Shown in pieces: positions 1 through 7,949 of a stretch of DNA of 64,000 nucleotides. Positions within the stretch are counted from its first letter, which is position 1. Every line of letters starts with the position of its first letter. The notes beneath the pieces are model-generated. The model was given only the letters and a program-made list of their open reading frames with translations. It was not told the DNA's origin and made no database searches. A program made the position numbers and the translations under genes. This DNA comes from CAZFLM01 sp964519955 (GTDB taxonomy: Bacteria; Armatimonadota; Chthonomonadetes; Chthonomonadales; CAJBBX01). The stretch covers positions 69,770-133,769 of the forward strand of contig CAZFLM010000008.1 of the NCBI GenBank assembly GCA_964519955.1, written 5' to 3'.

Positions 1-132
1 GTGAAGGTGGAGGAACTGGCGGAAGCCGCCAAGGCCCCCGAGGACAACCCGAAGGAGCTGAGCGACGCCGTCTTCAAGTTCACCCTCCGCGGCGACCGCA
101 TCGTGAAGATGGAAGAGGTGTACTTGCCGTAA
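1..132 (+). CDS. C-terminal fragment of unidentified protein (truncated by window edge)
   Basis: Frame 1 is open from the first base to the TAA at 130-132 and encodes 43 residues ending in EEVYLP. The composition is charged and soluble-looking, with no membrane segment. The stretch FKFTLRGDRIVKMEE faintly recalls the last strand of NTF2/SnoaL-like folds, but it is far too short for a family call. The first codon is GTG, but the window begins there, so it is more likely an internal codon. A strong hairpin follows at 151-192. Confidence 0.5.
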   Translation: MKVEELAEAAKAPEDNPKELSDAVFKFTLRGDRIVKMEEVYLP

Positions 133-133
133 C

Positions 134-210
134 GGCGGGTATCGGGTGTCGGGTACTGGGTGCTGGGTACCGGCACCCAGCACCCAGTACCCAGCACCCA
201 GCACCCGCCC
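134..210 (+). repeat. Heptamer repeat folding into a long hairpin
   Basis: The interval between two plus-strand genes is built from 7-nt units of the type GGGTACT/GGGTGCT and their complements. The core is a perfect 18-bp stem (151-168 with 175-192) with a 6-nt loop ACCGGC. Less perfect complementarity continues outward to about 134 and 210. There is no T-tract, so it may act as a transcription barrier or be an expandable repeat rather than a classical terminator. A second heptamer array of different sequence lies at about 44150-44180. Confidence 0.8.
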
Positions 211-223
211 TTAGGAGGTCCCC

Positions 224-1600
224 ATGCTGCTCACCATGGCCCTGGCCGCGTCGGCTGGGGCGGCGCCGATCGACATCGGCACGCGCACCGAGCTGTTCGT
301 CGACCGCTACCTCGTCGAACGGATGCAGGGCGTTTCGCTACGGCTGACCCAGCCCGTGCGCCGCGAGGTCGTGCTGGTGACGGACCAGCCGTGGGAGGGG
401 CCGGCGAGCGCCTACTACACCGGGTTCCTCGATGGCGGCAAGGTGCGGCTGTACTACCGCGGCTTCTGCCCGAGCGACGTGGCCGCCGCCCAGGTGACCT
501 GCACCGCCGAGAGCGACGACGGCATCCACTTCACGCGCCCGCGCCTGGGTCTCTACGACTTCGACGGCTCGCGCGAGAACAACATCGTCTATCGCGGCGT
601 CGAGGCGCACAACTTCGCCCCGTTCCTCGACACGAACCCCGCCTGCAAGCCCGACGAGCGGTACAAGGCGCTGGGCGGCGTCGAGAGCAAGCTCTACGCG
701 TTCGCCTCGCCGGACGGCTACCGCTGGCGCAAGCTGCGCGATGAGCCCGTGATGACCAAGGGCGCCTTCGACTCGCTGAACACCGCGTTCTGGGATGCCG
801 AGGCCAAGACCTACCGCTGCTACTCGCGCTACTGGCAAGAGGGCGGCTACTCCGGCGCCCGCGCGATCCAGAGCACCACCTCGGCCGACTTCGTGAGTTG
901 GGAGACGCCCAAGCCCAACGCCTACGCGGCCGACGCCCCCGTGGAGCACTTCTACACGAACGCGACGCGGCCGTGCCCCGGCGCCGAGCACATCCTGCTC
1001 TCGTTCCCTAAGCGGTTCGTGCCCGGCCGCACCAAGCTCGCCGGCTACAACGACCCGGGTGTCTCCGATGGGGTGTTCCTCTCCAGCCGCGACGGTGTCC
1101 ACTGGGACCGCACGTTCCTGGAGGCTTGGCTGCGCCCCGGGCCCGATCCGCACAACTGGACCCAGCGCAGCAACATGCCCGCGACCGGCGTCCTCCAGCT
1201 CTCGCCTGACGAGTTCACCATGTACGCGAGCGAGCACTACGAGTGGCCCGACAACCGCCTGCGCCGCCTCACCGTCCGCCGCCACGGATTCGCCTCGGTC
1301 CACGCGGATGCGGCGCCCGGCGAGTTCGTGACGAAGCCCCTCAGGTTCGCGGGAGCGCAGCTCGTCCTCAACTACGCGACTTCGGCCGCCGGCTCGGTGC
1401 GGGTCGAGATCCAGGACGAGGTGGGGAAGCCGGTGCCGGGCTTCGCGGCAGAGGACATGGCGCCGCTCTTCGGGGACGAGTTGGACGCGGTCGCGATGTG
1501 GAAGGGCGGCAGCGATGTGTCGAAGCTCGCGGGCAAGGTTGTGCGCCTGCGGTTCCTGCTGCGGGATGCCGACCTGTACGCCATCCGCACGGCGCAGTAA
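224..1600 (+). CDS. Secreted beta-propeller-like protein (possible glycoside hydrolase fold)
   Basis: This 458-residue protein has a short hydrophobic N-terminus ending in AASAGAAP, consistent with a Sec signal peptide. An AGGAGG at 213-218 sits 5 nt before the ATG and decides the start. The body is rich in aromatic and Asp/Arg strands (ELFVDRYLVERM near residue 25, then many DG and WD turns), as in five-bladed propellers of GH32/GH43/GH130-like secreted proteins. I cannot assign catalytic acids with confidence. It stands alone: the upstream hairpin separates it from the preceding gene, and the next gene is on the other strand. Function is not recognised beyond an extracytoplasmic, probably carbohydrate-related role. 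Confidence 0.7.
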   Translation: MLLTMALAASAGAAPIDIGTRTELFVDRYLVERMQGVSLRLTQPVRREVVLVTDQPWEGPASAYYTGFLDGGKVRLYYRGFCPSDVAAAQVTCTAESDDGIHFTRPRLGLYDFDGSRENNIVYRGVEAHNFAPFLDTNPACKPDERYKALGGVESKLYAFASPDGYRWRKLRDEPVMTKGAFDSLNTAFWDAEAKTYRCYSRYWQEGGYSGARAIQSTTSADFVSWETPKPNAYAADAPVEHFYTNATRPCPGAEHILLSFPKRFVPGRTKLAGYNDPGVSDGVFLSSRDGVHWDRTFLEAWLRPGPDPHNWTQRSNMPATGVLQLSPDEFTMYASEHYEWPDNRLRRLTVRRHGFASVHADAAPGEFVTKPLRFAGAQLVLNYATSAAGSVRVEIQDEVGKPVPGFAAEDMAPLFGDELDAVAMWKGGSDVSKLAGKVVRLRFLLRDADLYAIRTAQ

Positions 1601-1628
1601 CTGCGCGGCCGGTTGTGGCGCGCTGCCC

Positions 1629-1657
1629 TTGACAGAAGGCCGGACCGGCGATACGAT
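1629..1657 (+). promoter_or_regulatory. Consensus sigma-70-type promoter with no plus-strand gene behind it
   Basis: TTGACA (1629-1634), a 17-nt spacer and TACGAT (1652-1657) form a near-perfect promoter. It shares the CCTTGACA-N17-TACNAT pattern with the promoters of the two prepilin genes at 12808 and 14196. Transcription would begin near 1664 and run into the hairpin at 1762-1797. No plausible plus-strand protein gene follows before about 7950. Confidence 0.7.
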
Positions 1658-1663
1658 GTGAGT

Positions 1664-1797
1664 GCACGACAGCAAACCCGGCGCGTGGCCAGTGTTGACC
1701 GCAGTGCCGACGTGAACTGCCCTTCACGGCGTGTTGCTTGCGTCTCCGCACTCATCCTCTGGGGGCGTCTCTCTCATCGGTCTGGGAGAGGCGCCCC
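1664..1797 (+). ncRNA. Candidate small RNA between orphan promoter and hairpin
   Basis: If the promoter at 1629-1657 is active, a transcript of about 130 nt would run from about 1664 to the strong hairpin at 1762-1797. No convincing plus-strand ORF lies in it. The transcript would end about 20 nt before the 3' end of the minus-strand 2H phosphoesterase gene, as counted from the repaired stop at 1818. This is a prediction from promoter plus hairpin only; no known RNA family was recognised. Confidence 0.3.
1762..1797. terminator. Strong hairpin, terminator-like in both directions
   Basis: Bases 1762-1775 pair with 1784-1797 (14 bp, two G-U pairs, 8-nt loop). There is no clear T-run on either side. 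On the minus strand it lies about 20 nt past the TGA at 1818-1820 that ends the frame-corrected 2H phosphoesterase, so it fits that gene's terminator. On the plus strand it would end the transcript from the promoter at 1629. Confidence 0.55.
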
Positions 1798-1817
1798 GCC
1801 TGTCTCTCCGGACGCCC

Positions 1818-2478
1818 TCACCGCTCCACGAGCGCGTGCGTGTCCAGCCGGGCGTATGTATCCGGCGACATGAACCAGTCGTGGGCGGATGTCTCGACCT
1901 GTTCGATCGTAGAGGTGCCGAACGGCGTCTCCCGATGCGTCTCCAGGTAGGCGCACGTGCGCCGCGCACACCCGGTACCGCTGGTCCAGGTCGGCCCCGA
2001 GGCCCGCGTTCGTCATGACGGTCCGCAGGCTGTCCCGCATCGCCGCCAGGGCCCCATCGGCGGGGAAGCCCTGCACCATCACCACGCCGCGCGAAGCCGT
2101 GATCCCCTCGAACGCGATCGTTAGGGGCCTCGCGTTCCGCATGGCGTGGCGAACCGCCTCGACGTACTCGGCCGCCCTGGCGAAGTAGGGCGCGTGCTGC
2201 TCCGTCGCGGTGAAGAGGGACAGGACCGTGATGTGCAGCTCGCCTGGCTGGTGGTAGTGCTGCCGTGGTTCCACCTGCCGCAGCGGGGCCACGAAGCGCT
2301 CGATGCGTTCCCTCACGTCGGCGGAGGGCCGTGCCAGGACCGAGATGCCGCGCCGGCGGTCGGGGGCGCGGGAGGCCAGGACCGCGTCGATCTTGACCTG
2401 GTTGCTCGCGATGACCGTCCGGGCATCCTGCCACAGCTTCAGATAGAGCGGATAGACCTCGTGATCACGGAAGGACAT
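1818..2478 (-). pseudogene. 2H phosphoesterase (LigT-like) family protein, broken by internal deletion and frameshift
   Basis: From the start at 2478 the protein reads as a 2H phosphoesterase of the group often labelled mutarotase or 2'-5' RNA ligase-like. The first H-x-T motif is HITVLSLF, then FEGITASRGVVMVQGFP, then the region leading to the second motif, RYRVCAAH. There the original frame turns to low-complexity sequence running to 1774. One nucleotide out of frame, the expected family ending continues: YLETHRETPFGTSTIEQVET, then AHDWFMSPD, stopping at TGA 1818-1820. By comparison with the family as I remember it, roughly 15 residues after the second His are also missing. The uncorrected 234-residue ORF would run through the hairpin at 1762-1797, whereas the corrected one ends just before it. 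The breakpoint is near 1945-1960. It is either a real decaying gene or an assembly error. Confidence 0.7.
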
Positions 2479-2500
2479 GGAGGGTGCTACCTCCTACCAC

Positions 2501-2520
2501 GGTCGGCACGGAGGCCGACC
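2501..2520 (-). repeat. CTCCGT-loop palindromic repeat, stem variant GGTCGGC
   Basis: On the minus strand this reads GGTCGGC-CTCCGT-GCCGACC: a perfect 7-bp stem with the hexaloop CTCCGT. It lies between the sbcC stop and the start of the 2H gene, beside a second member (2545-2564) with a different stem and the same loop. See the finding on this family. Confidence 0.75.
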
Positions 2521-2544
2521 CTCCCAACCTCTACCACCCTGGAG

Positions 2545-2564
2545 GGTGGCGCTCCGTCGCCACC
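2545..2564 (+). repeat. CTCCGT-loop palindromic repeat, stem variant GGTGGCG
   Basis: This reads GGTGGCG-CTCCGT-CGCCACC, a perfect 7-bp stem. It sits in a 28-bp sequence, starting CCTGGAGG at 2539, that recurs in inverted orientation around 43799-43826. It lies just past the 3' end of sbcC. Confidence 0.8.
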
Positions 2565-2575
2565 GGGCCGCGCGG

Positions 2576-5155
2576 TCAATCCCCGATGAGGATCCGCGAC
2601 CCCGCGGGCGTCTTCACAACCTCGATCCGCGCGGGGAACGCGTCCTTCATCGACTCGATGTGCGAGATGACGAGGATCAGGGCGAACTCGTCGCGGATGG
2701 CCTCGATGGCCTCGACCAGGCGCTCCAGCCCCTTCGCGTCCTGCGTGCCAAACCCCTCGTCCAGGATGAGCGTCTGCAGGCACGCTCCGGCCCGCCTGGC
2801 CAGGAGACGCGACAGGGCGATGCGCAGCGCGAAGTTGACGCGGAACGCCTCGCCGCCGCTGTACAGCTCGTACGGGCGCACGCCGGCGTCGTCCTGGATG
2901 CGGATGTCGAGCGTCTCGATGGTGCTGCCGCGCGTCTTGGCCGCCCGCTGCGTCACCAACTGCACCTGCATGGCGTTCTCGGTCATCCGTGCGAGCAGCC
3001 GGTTCGCCTCGTCCTGCACCTCGGGCAGCGCGTTCTCGATGATGAGCGCCTGCACGCCCTTCTTGCCCCACGCGGCGGCCAGGTCCGCGTAGGCGCGGCG
3101 GTCCTTCTCGAAGGCGCTCGCCTTGGCCTTCCGCTCAGCCAGATCGCCTCGCGCTCGATCGCAGTCGGCGATGCGGCTGCGCTTCACCTCGGCGAGGCTG
3201 AGCGCATCCGTCAGCTTGCCGTCGGCCTCCTGCTGCGCTGCCTCCGCCGCACGGGCCTGAGCGTGTATCGTGGCCTGCGCCGCTAGAGCCTGCCGCTCCT
3301 GAGCCACGGCCTCCCGCTCGATACCCACCGCCTCGCGCCGCCGGGCCTGCCGCTCCTGCACCGCGCCCAGCGACGTGCCGTACTCGTCGATGCGGCCCGC
3401 GGCCTCCAGGATGCGCGCGTGCCTGGCTTCCACCTGGTCGCTGGTGAGCTTCGCTGCGACCTGACGGACCGTGGCGGCTTCCGTGGTCGCCGCGGTCAGC
3501 CGCTCGATCTCCGCGGTCGCGGCGGCCACCTCGGCGCGCTCCGCCTGCCCGAACTCGCCCGCCTCAGCCTGGCGGCGCAGCTCGGCCAGCGCATCGCGCG
3601 CGGCATCGGCATTGGCGTTCAGGGCGGCGGCCTCGTCCCGCTGGCGCTTCCAGCCTTCGGCGCGGGTCCGGGCCGCCCGCATCTCCTGCGACTGCTTCTC
3701 ACCCTCGGCGATGGCTGCCTCGACCGCGGTGCGCTTCGCCTTCGCCTCAGCGCCCTCCGCCCGGAGCTGCTGCCGCCTGGCCTGCGCCTCGGCATGCCGC
3801 TCCTCCTGCCGCTGGACGACCCGCTGCAGCTTGCCGCCGGACAGGTCGGAGGTGCAGACGGGGCACGTGGCGCGGTCCTGCCGCAGCACCTCCAGCGATT
3901 CCTCGGTCTCGCGGATGTCCAGCGTCAGGCGGTCGGCCTCGGCCTTCATCGCGCCGAAGCGGTCCTGAAGCTGCTGCAACTCCGCCCGGGCCTCGGCCAG
4001 CCGCGCCTCGGCCGCTGGCGCCGCCTTCAGGGCCTCTTCCGCCGCAGCAATGCGGGCGTCCCAGTCGCGGATGTCGGCCGCCCGCTTCTCAATGTCGCGC
4101 CACTCGCGCTGCGCGGTGTCCAGCTTCGTGCGCAGTTCCTGCTCGCGCAGGCGCAGCCGCCCCTCGGCGTCCACCTTGGCCTGGCGCGCCGTGGCGAGCG
4201 CCTGCTCCAGCGGGCGCAGCTCCTCGGCGCGGGCGCGGGCGGCGGCCAGTTCGCGCACCTGGGCCTCGACGGCATCGCGCGTGGCCAGGAGCTGCGACGC
4301 CTGGGCGATGGCCGTCTGCAGGCGCATGGCCTCGGCGTCGTCGTGCCGCATCTCGTCCTCGTCCGCCTTCAGCCGGGCGTCGCGCTGCCGCAGGGCTTGC
4401 TCGCGGGCGGCCAACGCAGCCTCCTCGGCGCGCAGGCGTTGGGCTGCCTCGTCCCGCTTCGCCTTCTCCTCGGCCCACGAGGCGGCTTCGCCCTCGGCGG
4501 CGGCCAACTCGTTGCGGAGGCGCGGCTCCTCCGCGATGGCCGCCTCCAGCATCCGCATCTCGTTGGACACGTCCTTGAGCGCGTCGTCCGCCTCGCGCTG
4601 CCTGGCCTTCGCCATCTCCTCGAGCCGGTCGTAGCGCGACAGCTCCAGGATGTCCGCGAGGATGGCCTTGCGGCGCTCCGGGCGCTGGCGGGTGAACTCG
4701 TCGGCGCGGCCCTGCTGCAGGTAGGCGGAGTTGAGGAACGTGTCGTAGCTCATGTGCAGGATGCGCTGCAGGTGCTCCTTCGTCTCGCGCATCGTGCTGC
4801 CGCCGATGGGTCGCCACTCGCCGCCGGGCGCCGCCACCTGCACGCTCCAGTCGCCGGAGCGGGTGCGCCGGCTGCGCTTGCGGATCACGCGGTAGTCGTC
4901 GCCGCCCAGCCGGAAGTCGAACACGACCTCCATGTCCTCGGCGCCCAGCCGCACCAGGTCGTCCTCGCCGCTGGCCTGCGAGCCCGAAGCGCGCGTCTCG
5001 CCCCAAAGGGCGTAGGTCATCGCGTCCAGGAGCGCCGACTTGCCGTTGCCGTTGTCGCCGGACAGGCACACGAGCTGCAGCCCGGCGAAGTCGAGCGTGG
5101 TCGGCTCGTCGCCGTAGCTCATGAAGTTGCGGAGCGTCAGCTTCTGGGGGATCAT
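2576..5155 (-). CDS. sbcC: SbcC/Rad50-type nuclease-complex ATPase
   Basis: This SMC-like DNA repair ATPase would pair with an SbcD/Mre11 nuclease to open hairpins and process DNA ends. Its 859 residues show Walker A GDNGNGKSALLD near residue 36, a Q-loop in YLQQGRADEF, and two very long Ala/Glu/Arg-rich coiled coils around a zinc-hook CPVC near residue 431. The ABC signature is LYSGGEAFRVNFALRIALS, with Walker B LQTLILDEGFG and a D/H-loop VISHIES near the C-terminus. The same frame stays open to 5935, but homology starts at MIPQKLTLRNF. That ATG (5155) overlaps the thiamine pyrophosphokinase stop as ATGA, so the longer version is rejected. No SbcD gene is adjacent, which is unusual because the two are often an operon. 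Confidence 0.93.
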   Translation of the reverse strand: MIPQKLTLRNFMSYGDEPTTLDFAGLQLVCLSGDNGNGKSALLDAMTYALWGETRASGSQASGEDDLVRLGAEDMEVVFDFRLGGDDYRVIRKRSRRTRSGDWSVQVAAPGGEWRPIGGSTMRETKEHLQRILHMSYDTFLNSAYLQQGRADEFTRQRPERRKAILADILELSRYDRLEEMAKARQREADDALKDVSNEMRMLEAAIAEEPRLRNELAAAEGEAASWAEEKAKRDEAAQRLRAEEAALAAREQALRQRDARLKADEDEMRHDDAEAMRLQTAIAQASQLLATRDAVEAQVRELAAARARAEELRPLEQALATARQAKVDAEGRLRLREQELRTKLDTAQREWRDIEKRAADIRDWDARIAAAEEALKAAPAAEARLAEARAELQQLQDRFGAMKAEADRLTLDIRETEESLEVLRQDRATCPVCTSDLSGGKLQRVVQRQEERHAEAQARRQQLRAEGAEAKAKRTAVEAAIAEGEKQSQEMRAARTRAEGWKRQRDEAAALNANADAARDALAELRRQAEAGEFGQAERAEVAAATAEIERLTAATTEAATVRQVAAKLTSDQVEARHARILEAAGRIDEYGTSLGAVQERQARRREAVGIEREAVAQERQALAAQATIHAQARAAEAAQQEADGKLTDALSLAEVKRSRIADCDRARGDLAERKAKASAFEKDRRAYADLAAAWGKKGVQALIIENALPEVQDEANRLLARMTENAMQVQLVTQRAAKTRGSTIETLDIRIQDDAGVRPYELYSGGEAFRVNFALRIALSRLLARRAGACLQTLILDEGFGTQDAKGLERLVEAIEAIRDEFALILVISHIESMKDAFPARIEVVKTPAGSRILIGD

Positions 5156-5754
5156 GCCGGCTCGGCGGCGCGTCGCTCGTGCACGACGATGACGGTGCCC
5201 TGGCGCACGGAGATGCAGGCGAGCGTGCCGGTCATCTCGTTGCTCACCCCGCGCGAGCCCGGCACGAGGCGCTCGTCGCGCAGGGGCCACCGCACGCCGT
5301 CGACCGACACGCCGTCCGCCGGAGCGAAGACGATCAGCGAGAGCGTGTCGCCCGCCGCGCCGTTCACCTGCGTCCAGTGGCTGCCCACGATCGCCTCGGA
5401 GGTATCGGTGACGAGGCGCATCGCGGACCTGCCCCGGTAGGCGATGAGCAGGCTGAGCGCGGTCAGGCTGTGGTCGAGCCGGCTGCCCAGGCACCCGGCG
5501 AGCGTGATCGTCTCGGCGTCGCGCTCGATCGCGTAGAGGATTGCTTTCTCGAGGTCGGACTTCTCCTGGTCGGGTGTCTCGACGAAGCGCGTGCCCGGCA
5601 TCTGGTCGCGCACGCCCGGCTCCAGCGAGTCGAAGTCTCCGAGGACGACGCCCGGCCTCAGCGGAGTGTCCGCGAGCGTGTTCGCCGCACCGTCTGTGGC
5701 GATGAAGAGGTCGCACTCGTCTGCCAGGCGCTGCAGCAGCGCGAGCGAGGGCAT
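5152..5754 (-). CDS. Thiamine pyrophosphokinase
   Basis: This cytoplasmic enzyme transfers pyrophosphate from ATP to thiamine to make the cofactor TPP. The catalytic half contains LFIATDGAANTL (residues 16-27), GVVLGDFDSLEP, QEKSDLEKAILYA and GCLGSRLDHSLTAL. The C-terminal half is the beta-rich thiamine-binding domain with GDTLSLIVFAP. The first available ATG (5754) follows codons for ALIVANGD, which matches the usual family N-terminus, so the true start seems to lie some 10 codons further up. No in-frame ATG, GTG or TTG exists there, although a GGAGG is present at 5793-5797. The stop overlaps sbcC by ATGA, implying co-transcription with sbcC and the NlpC/P60 gene. Confidence 0.88.
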   Translation of the reverse strand: MPSLALLQRLADECDLFIATDGAANTLADTPLRPGVVLGDFDSLEPGVRDQMPGTRFVETPDQEKSDLEKAILYAIERDAETITLAGCLGSRLDHSLTALSLLIAYRGRSAMRLVTDTSEAIVGSHWTQVNGAAGDTLSLIVFAPADGVSVDGVRWPLRDERLVPGSRGVSNEMTGTLACISVRQGTVIVVHERRAAEPA

Positions 5755-5771
5755 GTCGCCGTTGGCGACGA

Positions 5772-7733
5772 TCAGCGCGTGCGTTGTCGTGTCCTCCGTG
5801 ATCGGGATGGGGTCGTCGCCTGCGAGACACGCAGGAACCGGCGCACAACCACGTCGTCTCGCCCGTAGATGCTGGCCATGCCCACGCCGCCGGCCACTGT
5901 CTCGGCGGTGCGGCCGTCGCCGATGTACAGCGCACAGTGCCCGGGGTAGGTCAGCACGTCACCGTACCGCAGCTCGTCCTTCACCACGATGCCCTGGCTC
6001 GTGCTGCGCAGCTCCTTGGAGCCGTGCGGAATGTCGACGCCCAGCTCGCGGTGCACCGCCATGACGAACCCGGAGCAGTCCGTGCCGGACTTCGACGAGC
6101 CGCCCCACTTGTACGGCACGCCCTGCCACTCCTGGACGATCTGGGCCATGCGCCTGTCTGTGTCGTCCTTCGGCGCCGCGGACGCTGCTCCGAGCCGGGC
6201 CCGCACGTAGCCGCCGTACGACGGCTTGGCGCCGGACTTGCCGAAGTCGACGCGCACCACGCCCGTCGGTCCCGCGATCCAGGCCGAGCTGTCATCCGCT
6301 ACGAGTCCGGCCACGTCGCGCGGCGCCCCCCGCCAGGGCATCAGCACATCCGAGGTCGAGTCGTCGAGGTTGGCGTGGAACACGCGGCCCGACCGGCTCC
6401 ACCACAGGTGCCCCGCGCCGATGGCCGCCTGCTCGGTCCAGCCCCAGAGCTGCGGCGTCGAGCCGATCTCCAGGAACGTGCGCGCGACATCGCTGTCCGT
6501 AACGCGCCACTGAGTGACGCCCGCCGGCTCCACGGTCACCACGCGCTCCGGAGTCACGAAGGTGAACGCGCGCTCCCCGTTGCCCGTGCCGGTCTCCAGC
6601 GTTTGCCGCATCCGCCAGGCGCCCTGCGATGACGCCGCCCAGAGTTGGCGGACGGGGTGCGTGCCGCCTGCCGGGGCGGGCGCTTCCACCACAGCCAGCG
6701 CGCGGCGGCCGTCCGAGGCGAGCCCCGCCAGCGCGGCGCCCGACAGACCGGCATCGTCGGGCAGGATCGTCGCCCACGAGTCGGCACGACCGGTACGTGG
6801 GTCGATGACGCGCGCGTCGCGGTTGCCCACCAGGATCACCCGGCCCTGCCACGGCACGATGCTGCGTACGTCCATGCGCTGCGGGGTGGGGGAGTCGGCC
6901 GGGCCGATCAGCAGCGCGTCGTCCACGTCCATCGTGGTCAGCTTGCCCGTGGCGCGGGCGTAGCGGCACAGCAGGCGCGGCGGAATGACGCGGATCGAGA
7001 TGCCGGGCGTCTCGGGGTCGGGCTTGGCAGGCTTGGTGTCGGCGGGCGCCGTGAGCCACCAGATGTCGTCGCTCGTGACGGCGATCGCCTTCGTGACGCC
7101 GCCATCCGCTTCGATCCGCAGTGCGCGCGCCTTCTTGGTGGCCGGGGTGTACTCCACGACCCCGCCCGCATCGGTGCCGATGTAGAGGAGCCCGCCCGCG
7201 GCATACAGCGCGGTCGAAGGCGCCTGCAGCGGGTCGATGGCGGTGTGGAACGCCGTCTCGGACTCGCGCTTGCGGACGGTCGTCGGTTCCTCGCGCCGCA
7301 CCTCGGTCCGATTCTGCACCCGCACGCGCAGGACATCCACGATCAGCTCGCGCCCGGTGTTCACGTTGGCGCGCAGCAGCTCCAGCGTGTGCAGGCCGTC
7401 CGCCACCGTAGACGTGTCCCACGAGTACTGCCAGGGCAGCGACCGGCACAGCTCCGTCGCCTTCCCGTCGAGGCGCACCGCCACGGCCTCGCCCTCGTCG
7501 AGCGGGGAGGGCGGCGCCGTCACGCGCAGGAGCAGACGCCCTGCCACGGCAGAGTCGGTCGCCGGCTTGCCGAGGAACCGCTGCGCCGCGCACACATGGG
7601 GCAGCGCCAGAAGCGCCGCGATCGCGGCGGCGAGCAGGTACGATCGACTCCTGGGGCTGGCCGCGCAGGCGGGCGGCGAGGCATGGGTGGGCGGCGTCAC
7701 GCAGGGCTCCGTTCGGTCGGGTCTATCACGCAT
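5772..7733 (-). CDS. Secreted NlpC/P60 peptidoglycan hydrolase with long N-terminal region
   Basis: The last 110 residues form an NlpC/P60 cysteine peptidase domain: GVPYKWGGSSKSGTDCSGF with catalytic Cys near residue 553, YPGHCALYIGDG with the His near 599, then a basic tail. Such enzymes cut D-Glu-diaminopimelate-type bonds in cell-wall peptides. Residues about 30-50 (SYLLAAAIAALLALPHVCAA) form a signal peptide preceded by an unusually long Pro/Ala-rich stretch. The middle 450 residues have repeated W/G/D-rich strands like a beta-propeller, perhaps for binding wall ligands. The start at 7733 is chosen because the longer frame to 8102 runs through the rpsO gene; an ATG at 7772 is also possible. 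The gene is divergent from rpsO. Confidence 0.85.
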   Translation of the reverse strand: MRDRPDRTEPCVTPPTHASPPACAASPRSRSYLLAAAIAALLALPHVCAAQRFLGKPATDSAVAGRLLLRVTAPPSPLDEGEAVAVRLDGKATELCRSLPWQYSWDTSTVADGLHTLELLRANVNTGRELIVDVLRVRVQNRTEVRREEPTTVRKRESETAFHTAIDPLQAPSTALYAAGGLLYIGTDAGGVVEYTPATKKARALRIEADGGVTKAIAVTSDDIWWLTAPADTKPAKPDPETPGISIRVIPPRLLCRYARATGKLTTMDVDDALLIGPADSPTPQRMDVRSIVPWQGRVILVGNRDARVIDPRTGRADSWATILPDDAGLSGAALAGLASDGRRALAVVEAPAPAGGTHPVRQLWAASSQGAWRMRQTLETGTGNGERAFTFVTPERVVTVEPAGVTQWRVTDSDVARTFLEIGSTPQLWGWTEQAAIGAGHLWWSRSGRVFHANLDDSTSDVLMPWRGAPRDVAGLVADDSSAWIAGPTGVVRVDFGKSGAKPSYGGYVRARLGAASAAPKDDTDRRMAQIVQEWQGVPYKWGGSSKSGTDCSGFVMAVHRELGVDIPHGSKELRSTSQGIVVKDELRYGDVLTYPGHCALYIGDGRTAETVAGGVGMASIYGRDDVVVRRFLRVSQATTPSRSRRTRQRTR

Positions 7734-7870
7734 ACGGATGACTTCGTCGCGCCCGCGCCCGCCTCCTCCCATGTGTGCGATGGGGCACAGGAGCCCGGTC
7801 CCGCCAACGTCCCCAGCGAGGCGACCGACGCGTGTTCCTGAGATCGGGTCAGCACGTTCGCCCTCGCCCG

Positions 7871-7900
7871 TTGACTTGGCTCGCGCCAATGGGCTATACT
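7871..7900 (+). promoter_or_regulatory. Promoter of rpsO-pnp
   Basis: TTGACT (7871-7876), an 18-nt spacer and TATACT (7895-7900). Transcription would begin near 7907, leaving about 43 nt of leader before the TTG start of rpsO. The ATG at 7917 would be nearly leaderless and lacks a Shine-Dalgarno site. Confidence 0.75.
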
Positions 7901-7949
7901 CACACCGACTAAGCAAATGGGTAATGGGAACGAAGGAGGTCGTAGAAGA

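Noticed and set aside
338..1675. Long open frame of 445 codons on the minus strand
   Set aside because: It is the complement of the propeller-like gene at 224; composition is Arg/Val/Gly-rich with no motif, as expected for shadow frames in GC-rich DNA.
1774..1945. Authentic C-terminus of the 234-residue 2H phosphoesterase ORF
   Set aside because: The sequence after the second His motif is low-complexity and runs through a terminator-like hairpin, while the expected family ending lies in the next frame.
3419..5440. Plus-strand open frame of 673 codons opposite sbcC
   Set aside because: Leu/Arg/Gly-rich reverse image of the coiled-coil gene; no start signal, no domain.
5156..5935. N-terminal extension of SbcC by 260 residues
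   Set aside because: The extension overlaps thiamine pyrophosphokinase in another frame and is Arg-rich shadow sequence; SbcC homology begins at MIPQKLTLRNF (5155).
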